Origin: Gordonia prachuapensis
GTDB taxonomy: Bacteria; Actinomycetota; Actinomycetes; Mycobacteriales; Mycobacteriaceae
Assembly: GCF_036350515.1 (NCBI RefSeq)
Contig: NZ_JAZDUE010000015.1
Coordinates: forward strand, 62,001-126,000
Length of the DNA: 64,000 bases
Reading direction: 5' to 3'
Positions within the stretch are counted from its first letter, which is position 1; every line of letters starts with the position of its first letter. The notes beneath the pieces are model-generated. The model had not been told where the DNA came from. It searched no databases and saw only the letters and a program-made list of their open reading frames with translations. The position numbers were made by a program, and so were the translations under genes. Shown here piece after piece: positions 18,518-25,910 of this stretch.

Positions 18518-18724
18518 ATGGCGCAAGGAACCGTCAAGTGGTTCAACAGCGAAAAGGGCTTCGGCTTCATCGCTCCCGACAACAGCACCGGTGGGGACGT
18601 GTTCGTCCACTACTCGGCCATCCAGAGCAGCGGATTCCGCAACCTGGAGGAGCAGCAGCGTGTCGAGTTCGAGGTTGAGCAGGGACCGAAGGGGCCGCAG
18701 GCCACCTCGGTGACCGCCCTCTGA
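18518..18724 (+). CDS. cspA: Cold-shock protein (CspA family)
   Basis: A 68-residue single OB-fold protein: GTVKWFNSEKGFGFI carries RNP1 and DVFVHYSAI carries RNP2, the two single-strand RNA/DNA-binding motifs. Length and order are canonical. AGAGAAG lies upstream of the ATG. Such proteins act as RNA chaperones. It is a single-gene unit with a hairpin leader before it and a strong terminator after it. Confidence 0.97.
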   Translation: MAQGTVKWFNSEKGFGFIAPDNSTGGDVFVHYSAIQSSGFRNLEEQQRVEFEVEQGPKGPQATSVTAL

Positions 18725-18741
18725 CGAGTACAGACACCACA

Positions 18742-18774
18742 CAAACGCCGCCCGAGAATTTCGGGCGGCGTTTG
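18742..18774. terminator. Hairpin terminator between cspA and the M23 peptidase
   Basis: A GC-rich stem (CAAACGCCGCCCGA paired with its exact complement) closes over five bases. It lies 18 bp after the cspA stop and 17 bp from the convergent peptidase stop, so it probably serves both genes. A short T-rich run (TTTGTCGTCT) ends the plus-strand side. Confidence 0.85.
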
Positions 18775-18790
18775 TCGTCTCTGGGGGTTG

Positions 18791-19525
18791 TCAGGGGTGG
18801 ACGCCCCGCTTGTTCAGCCAGACCTGCGGGTTGATCTTGTTGCCGTTCGCATCCCAGACCTCGTAGTGCAGGTGGGGTCCGGTCGACTGGCCGCGGTTGC
18901 CGACGGTGGCGATCTTCTGACCGGCGTGCACCTTCTGGCCGGCGCGGACGAAGCTCTGGTCGACATGCCCGAAGACACCGATGGTGCCGTCGTCCTGCTG
19001 CACTCGGACCCACTGCCCGAACCCGGAGGCCGGTCCGGACTCGAGGACGACGCCGTCGGTCACGGCGTAAATCGGGGTGCCGACCTTGTTCGCGATGTCG
19101 ACGCCGTTGTGGTGGGTGCCCCAGCGCGGGCCGTAGCTCGAGGTCACGGTGCCGCTGACCGGCTTCACTGCGTGCCCGTGGCCGGGGGCGAACACCGACG
19201 GTGGCAACGCGTCGCGAACGAAGTCGTCGATCTCCGGAGGCAAGTTCAGCTCCGCGGGCAGCTTCAGATTGTCCGGCAGCGCGACATTCGACGGGATCGG
19301 CAACTGGGGCGCCGCCGGCTGGGCGGTCGCCTGTGCAGCGGTGCCTGCGGTCAATCCGATTGCGCCGACGAAGGCGGCAAGAGCGCCGGCACGCACTGCC
19401 GACCGGGTGGTGGTGCGCGACGCGGTGGCGCGGTGGCGTCCGGCCGCTCGGGTGCGGGAGGTCGAGTCGAGCGCGGCGCGGGTGAAGGGGAGCGTCGACG
19501 TGTCGTTCAGTCGGTGTTGAGGCAC
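18791..19525 (-). CDS. Secreted M23 family metallopeptidase
   Basis: A 244-residue exported protein with a long basic leader and signal segment (AGALAAFVGAIGLTAGTAAQ, ending near residue 68), a Pro/Leu-rich spacer and a C-terminal M23 (lysostaphin-type) domain. The zinc site is complete: HNGVD (His 139, Asp 143), GHVD (His 187) and GPHLHYE (His 218/220). It should cut peptidoglycan cross-bridges or stems outside the membrane. Upstream, GGTAAC and GTTACC form a spaced inverted repeat (19546-19585). No known riboswitch was recognised in the leader. Confidence 0.92.
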   Translation of the reverse strand: MPQHRLNDTSTLPFTRAALDSTSRTRAAGRHRATASRTTTRSAVRAGALAAFVGAIGLTAGTAAQATAQPAAPQLPIPSNVALPDNLKLPAELNLPPEIDDFVRDALPPSVFAPGHGHAVKPVSGTVTSSYGPRWGTHHNGVDIANKVGTPIYAVTDGVVLESGPASGFGQWVRVQQDDGTIGVFGHVDQSFVRAGQKVHAGQKIATVGNRGQSTGPHLHYEVWDANGNKINPQVWLNKRGVHP

Positions 19526-19655
19526 AGCTTGTCCATCTCAGAATCGGTAACGGTTTGGTATCGGCAAGGACTCGGCGAGGTTACCCATACGCCGCTGAGT
19601 GGATCCTGAGAGGAGGGGCCTGGGGTGTCTCAGATCACGTGCCAGATCCAAAAAG

Positions 19656-19669
19656 TAGAACGTGTTTCA
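19656..19669 (+). promoter_or_regulatory. KstR-type operator before the SDR gene
   Basis: The 14 bases TAGAACGTGTTTCA match the published KstR core TnnAACnnGTTnnA at every fixed position. The site ends 30 bp before the SDR start, where a repressor would block transcription. KstR represses cholesterol-catabolism genes in mycobacteria and rhodococci and is released by 3-oxo-cholestenoyl-type CoA thioesters. Binding here is inferred. Confidence 0.65.
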
Positions 19670-19699
19670 GCTTTGCGCGTTTCGTGGCAGGCTCGAGCC

Positions 19700-20491
19700 G
19701 TGATCCTCGACAGATTCCGAATCGATGACAAAGTGGCGGTCGTGACCGGTGCGGGGCGTGGCCTGGGCGCCGCCATCGCGGTCGCCTTCGCCGAGGCCGG
19801 CGCAGACGTGGTGATCTCTGCCCGCAGCGAACCCGAGCTCGACAAGGTGGCGGCGCAGATCCGCGAGGCGGGGCGCCGGGCGAAGGTGGTCGCCGCCGAC
19901 TTGTCCGACCTCGACGCCGTCGCGGGCCTCGCCCAGGCCGCGGTCGACGAGTTCGGTCGGCTCGACATCGTCGTCAACAACGTCGGCGGGGCGATGCCGC
20001 GGCCGCTGCTCGACACCAAACCCAAACATCTGTCCGCCGCTTTCGACTTCAACGTCACCAACGCCCATGCCCTGGTCACCGCAGCAGTTCCGCACCTGTT
20101 GGCGGGCGGCGACGGCGGGTCGATCATCAACGTGACGTCGGCGGTCGGGCGGCTGCCCGGCCGCGCCTATGCCGCTTACGGCACCGCCAAGGCCGCCCTC
20201 GCCCACTACACCCGGATCGCCGCGATGGATCTCAATCCGCGTATCCGCGTCAACGGCATCGCACCGGGCGCGATCCTGACGTCGGCGCTAGACATCGTGG
20301 CCGCCGACGACGGGATGCGCTCTGCGGTCGAGGAGTCGACTCCGCTGCACCGCCTCGGCGACCCGGCCGACATCGCGGCCGCGGCGCTCTACCTGGCGTC
20401 CCCGGCCGGTGCGTACGTGACCGGCAAGATCCTCGAGGTCGACGGCGGGATCATTGCGCCCAACCTGGATCTGCCGATCCCGGACTTGTAG
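19700..20491 (+). CDS. Short-chain dehydrogenase/reductase (putative steroid-catabolism SDR)
   Basis: A 263-residue classical SDR: cofactor site VVTGAGRGLGAAIA (residues 14-27), NNVGG, catalytic Ser in NVTSAVG, and YxxxK as AYGTAKAA. The end EVDGGIIAPNLDLPIPDL closely resembles KstR-regulon SDRs in mycobacteria. I chose GTG 19700, which begins MILDRFRIDDKVAV like those relatives, and the KstR box is just upstream. A role in oxidising a 3-hydroxyacyl or hydroxysteroid intermediate is likely but not proven. Confidence 0.9.
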   Translation: MILDRFRIDDKVAVVTGAGRGLGAAIAVAFAEAGADVVISARSEPELDKVAAQIREAGRRAKVVAADLSDLDAVAGLAQAAVDEFGRLDIVVNNVGGAMPRPLLDTKPKHLSAAFDFNVTNAHALVTAAVPHLLAGGDGGSIINVTSAVGRLPGRAYAAYGTAKAALAHYTRIAAMDLNPRIRVNGIAPGAILTSALDIVAADDGMRSAVEESTPLHRLGDPADIAAAALYLASPAGAYVTGKILEVDGGIIAPNLDLPIPDL

Positions 20492-20493
20492 AC

Positions 20494-20598
20494 CCTTCGT
20501 GACGCCCGCTCGTTCCTCGCGGGCTCCTCAGGGATCAGGGGAGGCGTGTTTCCCGGTGCCTGAGGAGTTCCGGAGCCTGCGGAGGGACGTCACGAAGG
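20494..20598. repeat. Composite inverted repeat between convergent genes
   Basis: Outer arms CCTTCGTGACG (20494-20504) and CGTCACGAAGG (20588-20598) are exact complements, and inner arms CTCCTCAG (20524-20531) and CTGAGGAG (20560-20567) pair as well. The right arm overlaps the end of the minus-strand gene and supplies its stop codon. It probably acts as a two-way terminator and may be a small mobile repeat of a second family. Confidence 0.75.
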
Positions 20599-21162
20599 CC
20601 GCTCGTCGCGCGCGGCCTTCTCGACGATGGTGGCGACGCGTCGGGTCTTGGTGACGGGCTGTTTGGCGAACGCGAGCTGGGCCAGCGCGAACTTCCGGAC
20701 ACTCGGCGGCCACGCATCCCAGTGCGCCCGAGCGGCCGGGTCGGCGTCGAGCGCGGCGGCGAGTTCGGGTGACTCGACGAGCGCCTCGGCGTCGTCGAGC
20801 AGAGTCCACAGTCCACGCTGCTTGGCGTCGTCGATGACCGCCTGACCGGCTGGCTGCATCCGCCCCTCGCTGACCAGGTCGTCGACGCGCGCCTTGTTCG
20901 ACGCCGCCCACGCACTGTTGCGCCCGCGCCGGGTGAACCACATACCGCGCCGGTCGTCGTCGATCACGCGGGTGTGGCCGTCGACCCAGCCCCAGCACAA
21001 CGCCTCCCGCACCACCTGGTCGTAGTCGAGCGGTTCCTTGCCGGATTCCTTGCGCCAGAAGATGAACCAGACACCTGCGGAGGTGTCGTGGTGCTCGCGG
21101 AGCCAGTCGTGCCATTCGTCGAGAGTCGCCAGGTGCAACCGTTCTGCATTCGGGTCGGCCAC
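20590..21162 (-). CDS. YdeI/OmpD-associated family protein
   Basis: A 190-residue protein with DEWHDWLREHHD, GVWFIFWRKES, REALCWGWVDG and WFTRRGRNSAWAASN, which are the conserved blocks of the YdeI family (sometimes named bacteriocin-protection proteins), plus the C-terminal FALAQLAFAKQPVTKTRR motif. Biochemical role unknown. The start is GTG 21162; longer frames upstream overlap the divergent gene. Its last three codons and stop lie inside the inverted repeat at 20494-20598. Confidence 0.88.
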   Translation of the reverse strand: MADPNAERLHLATLDEWHDWLREHHDTSAGVWFIFWRKESGKEPLDYDQVVREALCWGWVDGHTRVIDDDRRGMWFTRRGRNSAWAASNKARVDDLVSEGRMQPAGQAVIDDAKQRGLWTLLDDAEALVESPELAAALDADPAARAHWDAWPPSVRKFALAQLAFAKQPVTKTRRVATIVEKAARDERPS

Positions 21163-21211
21163 GATTCCCAGCGTAATGGGGGCGCCGACCAGCGTCGGTA
21201 GCATTGGAGAT

Positions 21212-21895
21212 GTGAGCATCATGGGCTCCATCGGCGATTTCTGGTGGCTGATCTTCCCGATCGGCGGTGTCGTCGGGGGCTGGGCGGCCCGGATCGCCGC
21301 GTACAACGAGAAGCGCCGGCGCGACAAGATCGAACTCGAACGGATCCGGGCGACATCGCGGGCCGAGGAACTGCGGATCACGCAGACCAACAAGACATCG
21401 ATCACCAAGACGTTGCGGCGCCACGACGAGGTGAACGCACGATGGTTCGACTACGAACTCGACCTCGCCACCCTCATCGAATACCCGATGATGACGGACC
21501 TGCGTGACCCGTTGACGCTGGCGTTTCATCGCGCGAAAGTGCACGCCGACGACCTGCGGCCTGCCGATCCCGATGACCTGCTCGACCCGGCCGCGTTCGC
21601 CGACTACCGGGACGCGGTCGGCGAGTACGCGACCGCGTTCGACGCCGCCGAGCGTGAGGCCCGCAGACGCAGGCAGACCGACTTCTCGCCGGTGGAGCGG
21701 GAACGCCTCGAACGTGCCCGCCGCCTCGTCGCGGTCGCGGCAAACGACGCGGCGACCGCGGCCGAACGGCAAGCGGCCTACCGAAGGGCCCGCGACGAAC
21801 TCGAAGGCCTCATCGTGGTCCCGCCTGCGGCCAGCGAGAAACTGGAACACCGGATCGCGGCGGCTCTGGAGCCCGGCCGCGGACGCGCGGAGTGA
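21212..21895 (+). CDS. Membrane-anchored coiled-coil-like hypothetical protein
   Basis: A 227-residue protein with one N-terminal hydrophobic helix (FWWLIFPIGGVVGGWAARIA) and a long, highly charged helical region rich in Glu, Arg and Ala that looks like coiled coil. No family is recognised. GTG 21212 is the likely start, with ATG 21221 as an alternative; GGAGA precedes both. It is divergent from the YdeI gene and convergent with trkA. Confidence 0.75.
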   Translation: MSIMGSIGDFWWLIFPIGGVVGGWAARIAAYNEKRRRDKIELERIRATSRAEELRITQTNKTSITKTLRRHDEVNARWFDYELDLATLIEYPMMTDLRDPLTLAFHRAKVHADDLRPADPDDLLDPAAFADYRDAVGEYATAFDAAEREARRRRQTDFSPVERERLERARRLVAVAANDAATAAERQAAYRRARDELEGLIVVPPAASEKLEHRIAAALEPGRGRAE

Positions 21896-21905
21896 TCGGC
21901 CGGGT

Positions 21906-22574
21906 TCAGGGCAGGTCGGTGAATCTCTCGACGTCCTCGGTTCGTCCGGCGACGACCAGCATGTCGCCCGCGGCGATCACAGAGTCCTCGGTGGCGTAGA
22001 CGAAGTGCCCGCCGGGCTGCTTCACGGCGACCACGTTGATGCCGAACCGTTCCCGCGGTCGCCCGGCCGACAGCGACTTCCCGATGATTGCGTTGGGAGC
22101 CAATGTCTTCACCATGGCGAAGTCCTCGTCGAACTCGATGAAATCCAGCATGCGGCCGGTCACGAGGTGCGCGACCCGCTCGCCCATGTCGTGTTCGGGG
22201 AGGACCACGTGGTGGGCGCCGACGCGCTCGAGAATCTGTCCGTGCTGACGGCTGGTGGCCTTCGCCCAGATCCGGGGAATCCCGAAGTCCGACAGGAGTG
22301 ATGTCGTGAGGATGCTGGCCTCGAGGTCGGCGCCGATGCTGACCACGGCGAGCCGGAAGTCCGGCACGCCCAACTGTTTCAGCGCGTCGCGGTCGGTGGT
22401 GTCGGCGACCGCGGCATGCGTCAGGTCCTCGGCGTAACGCTGCACCAGTCGGGGATCGGAATCGATGCCGAGGACCTCGGAACCCTGCTCGACGAGTTCG
22501 CGTGCCAGCGAACTCCCGAAGCGGCCCAGGCCGATGACGGCGACACGTGTTCCGTGGCGGTTTCTGCTACCCAA
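21906..22574 (-). CDS. Potassium uptake regulatory subunit (TrkA/KtrA, RCK domain)
   Basis: A 222-residue cytoplasmic protein: an RCK N-domain with VAVIGLGRFGSSLAREL (residues 11-27), which binds NAD(H) or ATP, followed by a TrkA-C domain with LVVAGRTEDVERF. A single RCK pair fits the KtrA type rather than the double-length E. coli TrkA. It gates the partner pore protein. Its start overlaps the end of the pore gene by 8 bp, so the two are translationally coupled. Confidence 0.93.
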   Translation of the reverse strand: MGSRNRHGTRVAVIGLGRFGSSLARELVEQGSEVLGIDSDPRLVQRYAEDLTHAAVADTTDRDALKQLGVPDFRLAVVSIGADLEASILTTSLLSDFGIPRIWAKATSRQHGQILERVGAHHVVLPEHDMGERVAHLVTGRMLDFIEFDEDFAMVKTLAPNAIIGKSLSAGRPRERFGINVVAVKQPGGHFVYATEDSVIAAGDMLVVAGRTEDVERFTDLP

Positions 22575-23925
22575 CGATCGGCCTCTCCTCGGGGTACTCG
22601 TACCGGCGACCGCGCTCTCGCAACGCGAGTGCGGTGGCGAGCGTGATGGGGCCCAACCGGCCCACGAACATCAACACTACGAGCAACAGTTGCGCCCCGG
22701 CGGGCAGGTCGGCCGTGATCCCGGTGGAGAGACCGACCGTCGCGAACGCCGAGACCACCTCGAACAACACGGTTTCGAGCCGGTACTCGGTCATGAACAT
22801 GATGGCGAGCGTGCTGGCCACGACCGCCCCGACACCGAGCAGCACCACCGTGATCGCCTGACGCTGCACGGTGGGTGCGAGATTGCGGCCCATCACGTGC
22901 ACGGTCGGTTCACCTCGGATCTCGGCGATCACGACGAAGGCGAGCAGCGCGAACGTGGTGACCTTGATGCCGCCCGCGGTGCCCGCACTGCCGCCGCCGA
23001 TGAACATCAGCATGTCGGTCACGAGCAGCGACGACGGGTGCATCGCGCCGATGTCGATGGAGTTGAATCCGACCGTGCGGGGCGACATGCCCTGGAAGAC
23101 ACCGTTGGTCACCTTGTCCACCAGGCCCATCGGCCCCAGGGTCGCCGGGTTCGACCACTCGGCGGCGGTGATCGCCACCGCACCGGCGACAGCCAGAATC
23201 GCGTAGGTGATCACCGTGATCTTGGTGTGCAACGACCAGCCGCGGGCCGGCGCCGTAGCCGACCGCAACCGCCGCACGAGACGGCGGTAGGCCTCGAACA
23301 CGACAGGGAATCCGAGCCCGCCGATGACGAAGCCGACGACTATCGGAACGAGGATCCACAGGTCGCTCGCGAACGGCATCAGGCTGTCCGCATACAGCGA
23401 GAAGCCGGCGTTGTTGTATGCCGAGATCGCGTGGAAGACACCGAGATAGATTCCACGGCCCACGTTCTCGTCGTACCCGAGGACGAATCGGGTCGACAGG
23501 ATCGTGGCGATCACCGCCTCCACGGCGAGGCTGAGCAGGATGACACCGATCACCACGCGCCGGCTGTCGCCGAGCTGGACCGAGCGGGTCTCGGCCTGGG
23601 CGACCAGCTGCATCCTCAGGCCCATCCGTCTGGCGACGAGCAGCCCCAGCATCGACGCCAGGGTCATGATGCCCAGTCCGCCCACCTGGATGAGCGTGAG
23701 GATGGTGAGTTCGCCGAACATCGACCAATGCGACCCGGTGTCGACGACGACCAGACCGGTCACGCACACCGCCGACGTCGCCGTGAACAGCGCGGTGACC
23801 AGTGATGTCGACTCCCCGCTCTCGGTGGCGATCGGCAGCATCAGCACTGCGGTCCCCACGACGACCGCGAGTGCGAACCCGATCGCGACCAGTCGCGCCG
23901 GATGCCGCGCCGTCAACAGCCCCAT
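22567..23925 (-). CDS. TrkH/KtrB-type potassium transporter pore subunit
   Basis: A 452-residue membrane protein with the four-fold M1-P-M2 pattern of TrkH/KtrB proteins. The selectivity-filter turns can be seen as TSAVCVTGL, NNAGF, RTVGFNSID and FATVGLSTGI. It imports K+ with Na+ or H+ coupling when bound by the RCK subunit encoded next. I chose ATG 23925, which starts MGLLTARHPARLVAIG just before the first helix; a longer frame lacks a signal and overlaps the upstream ABC gene. Confidence 0.92.
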   Translation of the reverse strand: MGLLTARHPARLVAIGFALAVVVGTAVLMLPIATESGESTSLVTALFTATSAVCVTGLVVVDTGSHWSMFGELTILTLIQVGGLGIMTLASMLGLLVARRMGLRMQLVAQAETRSVQLGDSRRVVIGVILLSLAVEAVIATILSTRFVLGYDENVGRGIYLGVFHAISAYNNAGFSLYADSLMPFASDLWILVPIVVGFVIGGLGFPVVFEAYRRLVRRLRSATAPARGWSLHTKITVITYAILAVAGAVAITAAEWSNPATLGPMGLVDKVTNGVFQGMSPRTVGFNSIDIGAMHPSSLLVTDMLMFIGGGSAGTAGGIKVTTFALLAFVVIAEIRGEPTVHVMGRNLAPTVQRQAITVVLLGVGAVVASTLAIMFMTEYRLETVLFEVVSAFATVGLSTGITADLPAGAQLLLVVLMFVGRLGPITLATALALRERGRRYEYPEERPIVG

Positions 23926-23963
23926 GGCTCTGCATTCTGCCGCTTCTGGCCGCAGCAGAGCGG

Positions 23964-25910
23964 CTACGGCGCGACCGGTTCGTCCTCGATTGGCCCGGCG
24001 AACTGGCTGTTGTAGAGCCGACAATAGGCACCCCGGGTGGCCAGCAGTTCGTCGTGCGTGCCCTGCTCGACGATGTGGCCGTCCTCCATCACGACGATGA
24101 CGTCGGCGTCGCGGACCGTCGAGAGTCGGTGCGCGATCACGAAACTGGTCCGGTCGGTGCGCAGGGCCGCCATCGCCTGCTGGATCAGCAACTCGGTGCG
24201 GGTGTCGACCGAACTCGTCGCCTCGTCGAGGATCAGGATCGTGGGTTTGGCGAGGAAGGCGCGTGCGATGGTGATCAACTGTCGCTCGCCGGCGCTGACG
24301 CCGCCACCTTCCTCGTCGAGGACGGTGTCGTAGCCGTCGGGCAGGGTGCGCACGAAATGGTCGACGTGGCTGAGTTCCGCCGCCTCGATGACCTCATCGC
24401 GGGATGCGGTCGGGTCGCCGTAGGCGATGTTCTCGTAGATCGTCCCGCCGAACAGCCACGAGTCCTGCAGCACCATGCCGGTGCGCTCACGCAGGTCGTC
24501 ACGCGTCATTCGGCGTGAATCGACACCGTCGACGCGGATCGTGCCCGAATCGACGTCATAGAACCGCATGATCAGATTGACCAGGGTCGTCTTTCCGGCG
24601 CCGGTGGGGCCGACGATCGCGACCATGTGGCCGGGCTCGGCGACCAGCGACAGGTTCTCGATGAGCGGCTTGTCGTCGACGTAGCGGAACGACACGTCGT
24701 CGAACTCGATCCGACCGTTGCCGTCGGCCGGTGATTCCGGCGACGACGGATCGGGGGTCTCCTCCTCGGCGTCGAGGACGTCGAAGATCCGTTCGGCCGA
24801 CGCGACACCGCTCTGCATCAGGTTGAACATGGACCCGATCTGGGTGAGTGGCTGCGTGAACTGCCGCGAATACTGGATGAACGCCTGCACCTCACCGAGA
24901 CTCAGCGACCCCGATGCCACCCGCAGTCCACCGACCACCGCGACCGCCACATAGTTGAGGTTCCCCAGGAACATGACGGTCGGCATGATGATCCCGGAGA
25001 TGAACTGGGCCCGCCAGCTCGACTCATACAGCTTCTGGTTGCGTTCGTCGAACGTCGCCTCGACCTGCTGCTGGCGTCCGAACACCTTGACCAGCTCGTG
25101 GCCGGTGAACGCTTCCTCCACCTGGGCGTTGAGCGCACCCGTCGATGACCACTGGGCCATGAAGTGCGGCTTCGACCGTTTGGCGATCTGCGCGGTGGCG
25201 ATGAACGCGAACGGCACGGTGAGGATCGCGATGAGGGCGAGCAGCGGCGAGATCCAGATCATCATGGCCAGCAGCGCGAAGACCATCAGCACCGAGTTGA
25301 GGAACTGCGAGATGGTCTGTTGCAGGCTTTGCGAGAGGTTGTCGAGGTCGTTGGTGACCCGGCTGAGCAGGTCGCCGCGCGCTTGCGCATCGTAATAGCG
25401 CAGCGGCAGCCGGTGGATCTTGTCCTCGACCCGGGCGCGCAGCAGGCGCACCGTCCGCACCACGACGACGTTGATCAGGTACCCGGCCACCCAGCTCAGG
25501 AACGACGAGCACACATAGAGCAGAGCGACGATCAACAACACCTGGCCGACCGCCGAGAAGTCGACACCCACGCCGGGCGTGACGTCCATGGAGCTCACCA
25601 TGTCGGCGAACGTGTCGTCACCACGCTCGCGCATGCCGGCGACGGCCTGATCCTTCGTGAGCCCGGACGGCAGCATCGAGCCGATGACACCGTTGAACAC
25701 GAGGTCGGTGGCATGGCCGAGCACCCGCGGGGCGATGGCCATCAGCACCACCGACACCACCGTCGACGCGAACACCGTCCACATGACCAGACGGTGGCCG
25801 AGCAACAGCCGCAGCAGACGTTTGATCGACGGCCCGAACGACCGCGGCTTCTCGGCGGGGGCGCCGGCCATCGCCGGTCCTGGCGGGCCGGCTCCCTGCG
25901 GGCGGGTCAT
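23964..25910 (-). CDS. ABC exporter half-transporter, subunit with canonical Walker B
   Basis: A 648-residue type IV exporter: six membrane helices (about residues 35-340) and a C-terminal nucleotide-binding domain with Walker A GPTGAGKTT (about 432-440), Walker B LILDEATSSVD (catalytic Glu present) and a degenerate signature VSAGERQL in place of LSGGQ. It pairs with the gene at 25907, whose defects are complementary. The start ATG overlaps that gene's stop as ATGA. Substrate unknown; close relatives include multidrug and lipid exporters. Confidence 0.93.
   Translation of the reverse strand: MTRPQGAGPPGPAMAGAPAEKPRSFGPSIKRLLRLLLGHRLVMWTVFASTVVSVVLMAIAPRVLGHATDLVFNGVIGSMLPSGLTKDQAVAGMRERGDDTFADMVSSMDVTPGVGVDFSAVGQVLLIVALLYVCSSFLSWVAGYLINVVVVRTVRLLRARVEDKIHRLPLRYYDAQARGDLLSRVTNDLDNLSQSLQQTISQFLNSVLMVFALLAMMIWISPLLALIAILTVPFAFIATAQIAKRSKPHFMAQWSSTGALNAQVEEAFTGHELVKVFGRQQQVEATFDERNQKLYESSWRAQFISGIIMPTVMFLGNLNYVAVAVVGGLRVASGSLSLGEVQAFIQYSRQFTQPLTQIGSMFNLMQSGVASAERIFDVLDAEEETPDPSSPESPADGNGRIEFDDVSFRYVDDKPLIENLSLVAEPGHMVAIVGPTGAGKTTLVNLIMRFYDVDSGTIRVDGVDSRRMTRDDLRERTGMVLQDSWLFGGTIYENIAYGDPTASRDEVIEAAELSHVDHFVRTLPDGYDTVLDEEGGGVSAGERQLITIARAFLAKPTILILDEATSSVDTRTELLIQQAMAALRTDRTSFVIAHRLSTVRDADVIVVMEDGHIVEQGTHDELLATRGAYCRLYNSQFAGPIEDEPVAP

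Noticed and set aside
19526..19655. A c-di-AMP (ydaO-type) riboswitch before the M23 peptidase
   Set aside because: Such leaders precede wall hydrolases in actinobacteria, but the conserved blocks were not found; only GGTAAC/GTTACC stands out.
22465..23805. A 446-residue plus-strand reading frame opposite the TrkH gene
   Set aside because: It is antisense to a clear membrane transporter, has an Arg/Asp/His-rich composition typical of a reverse-frame shadow in high-GC DNA, and shows no domain.
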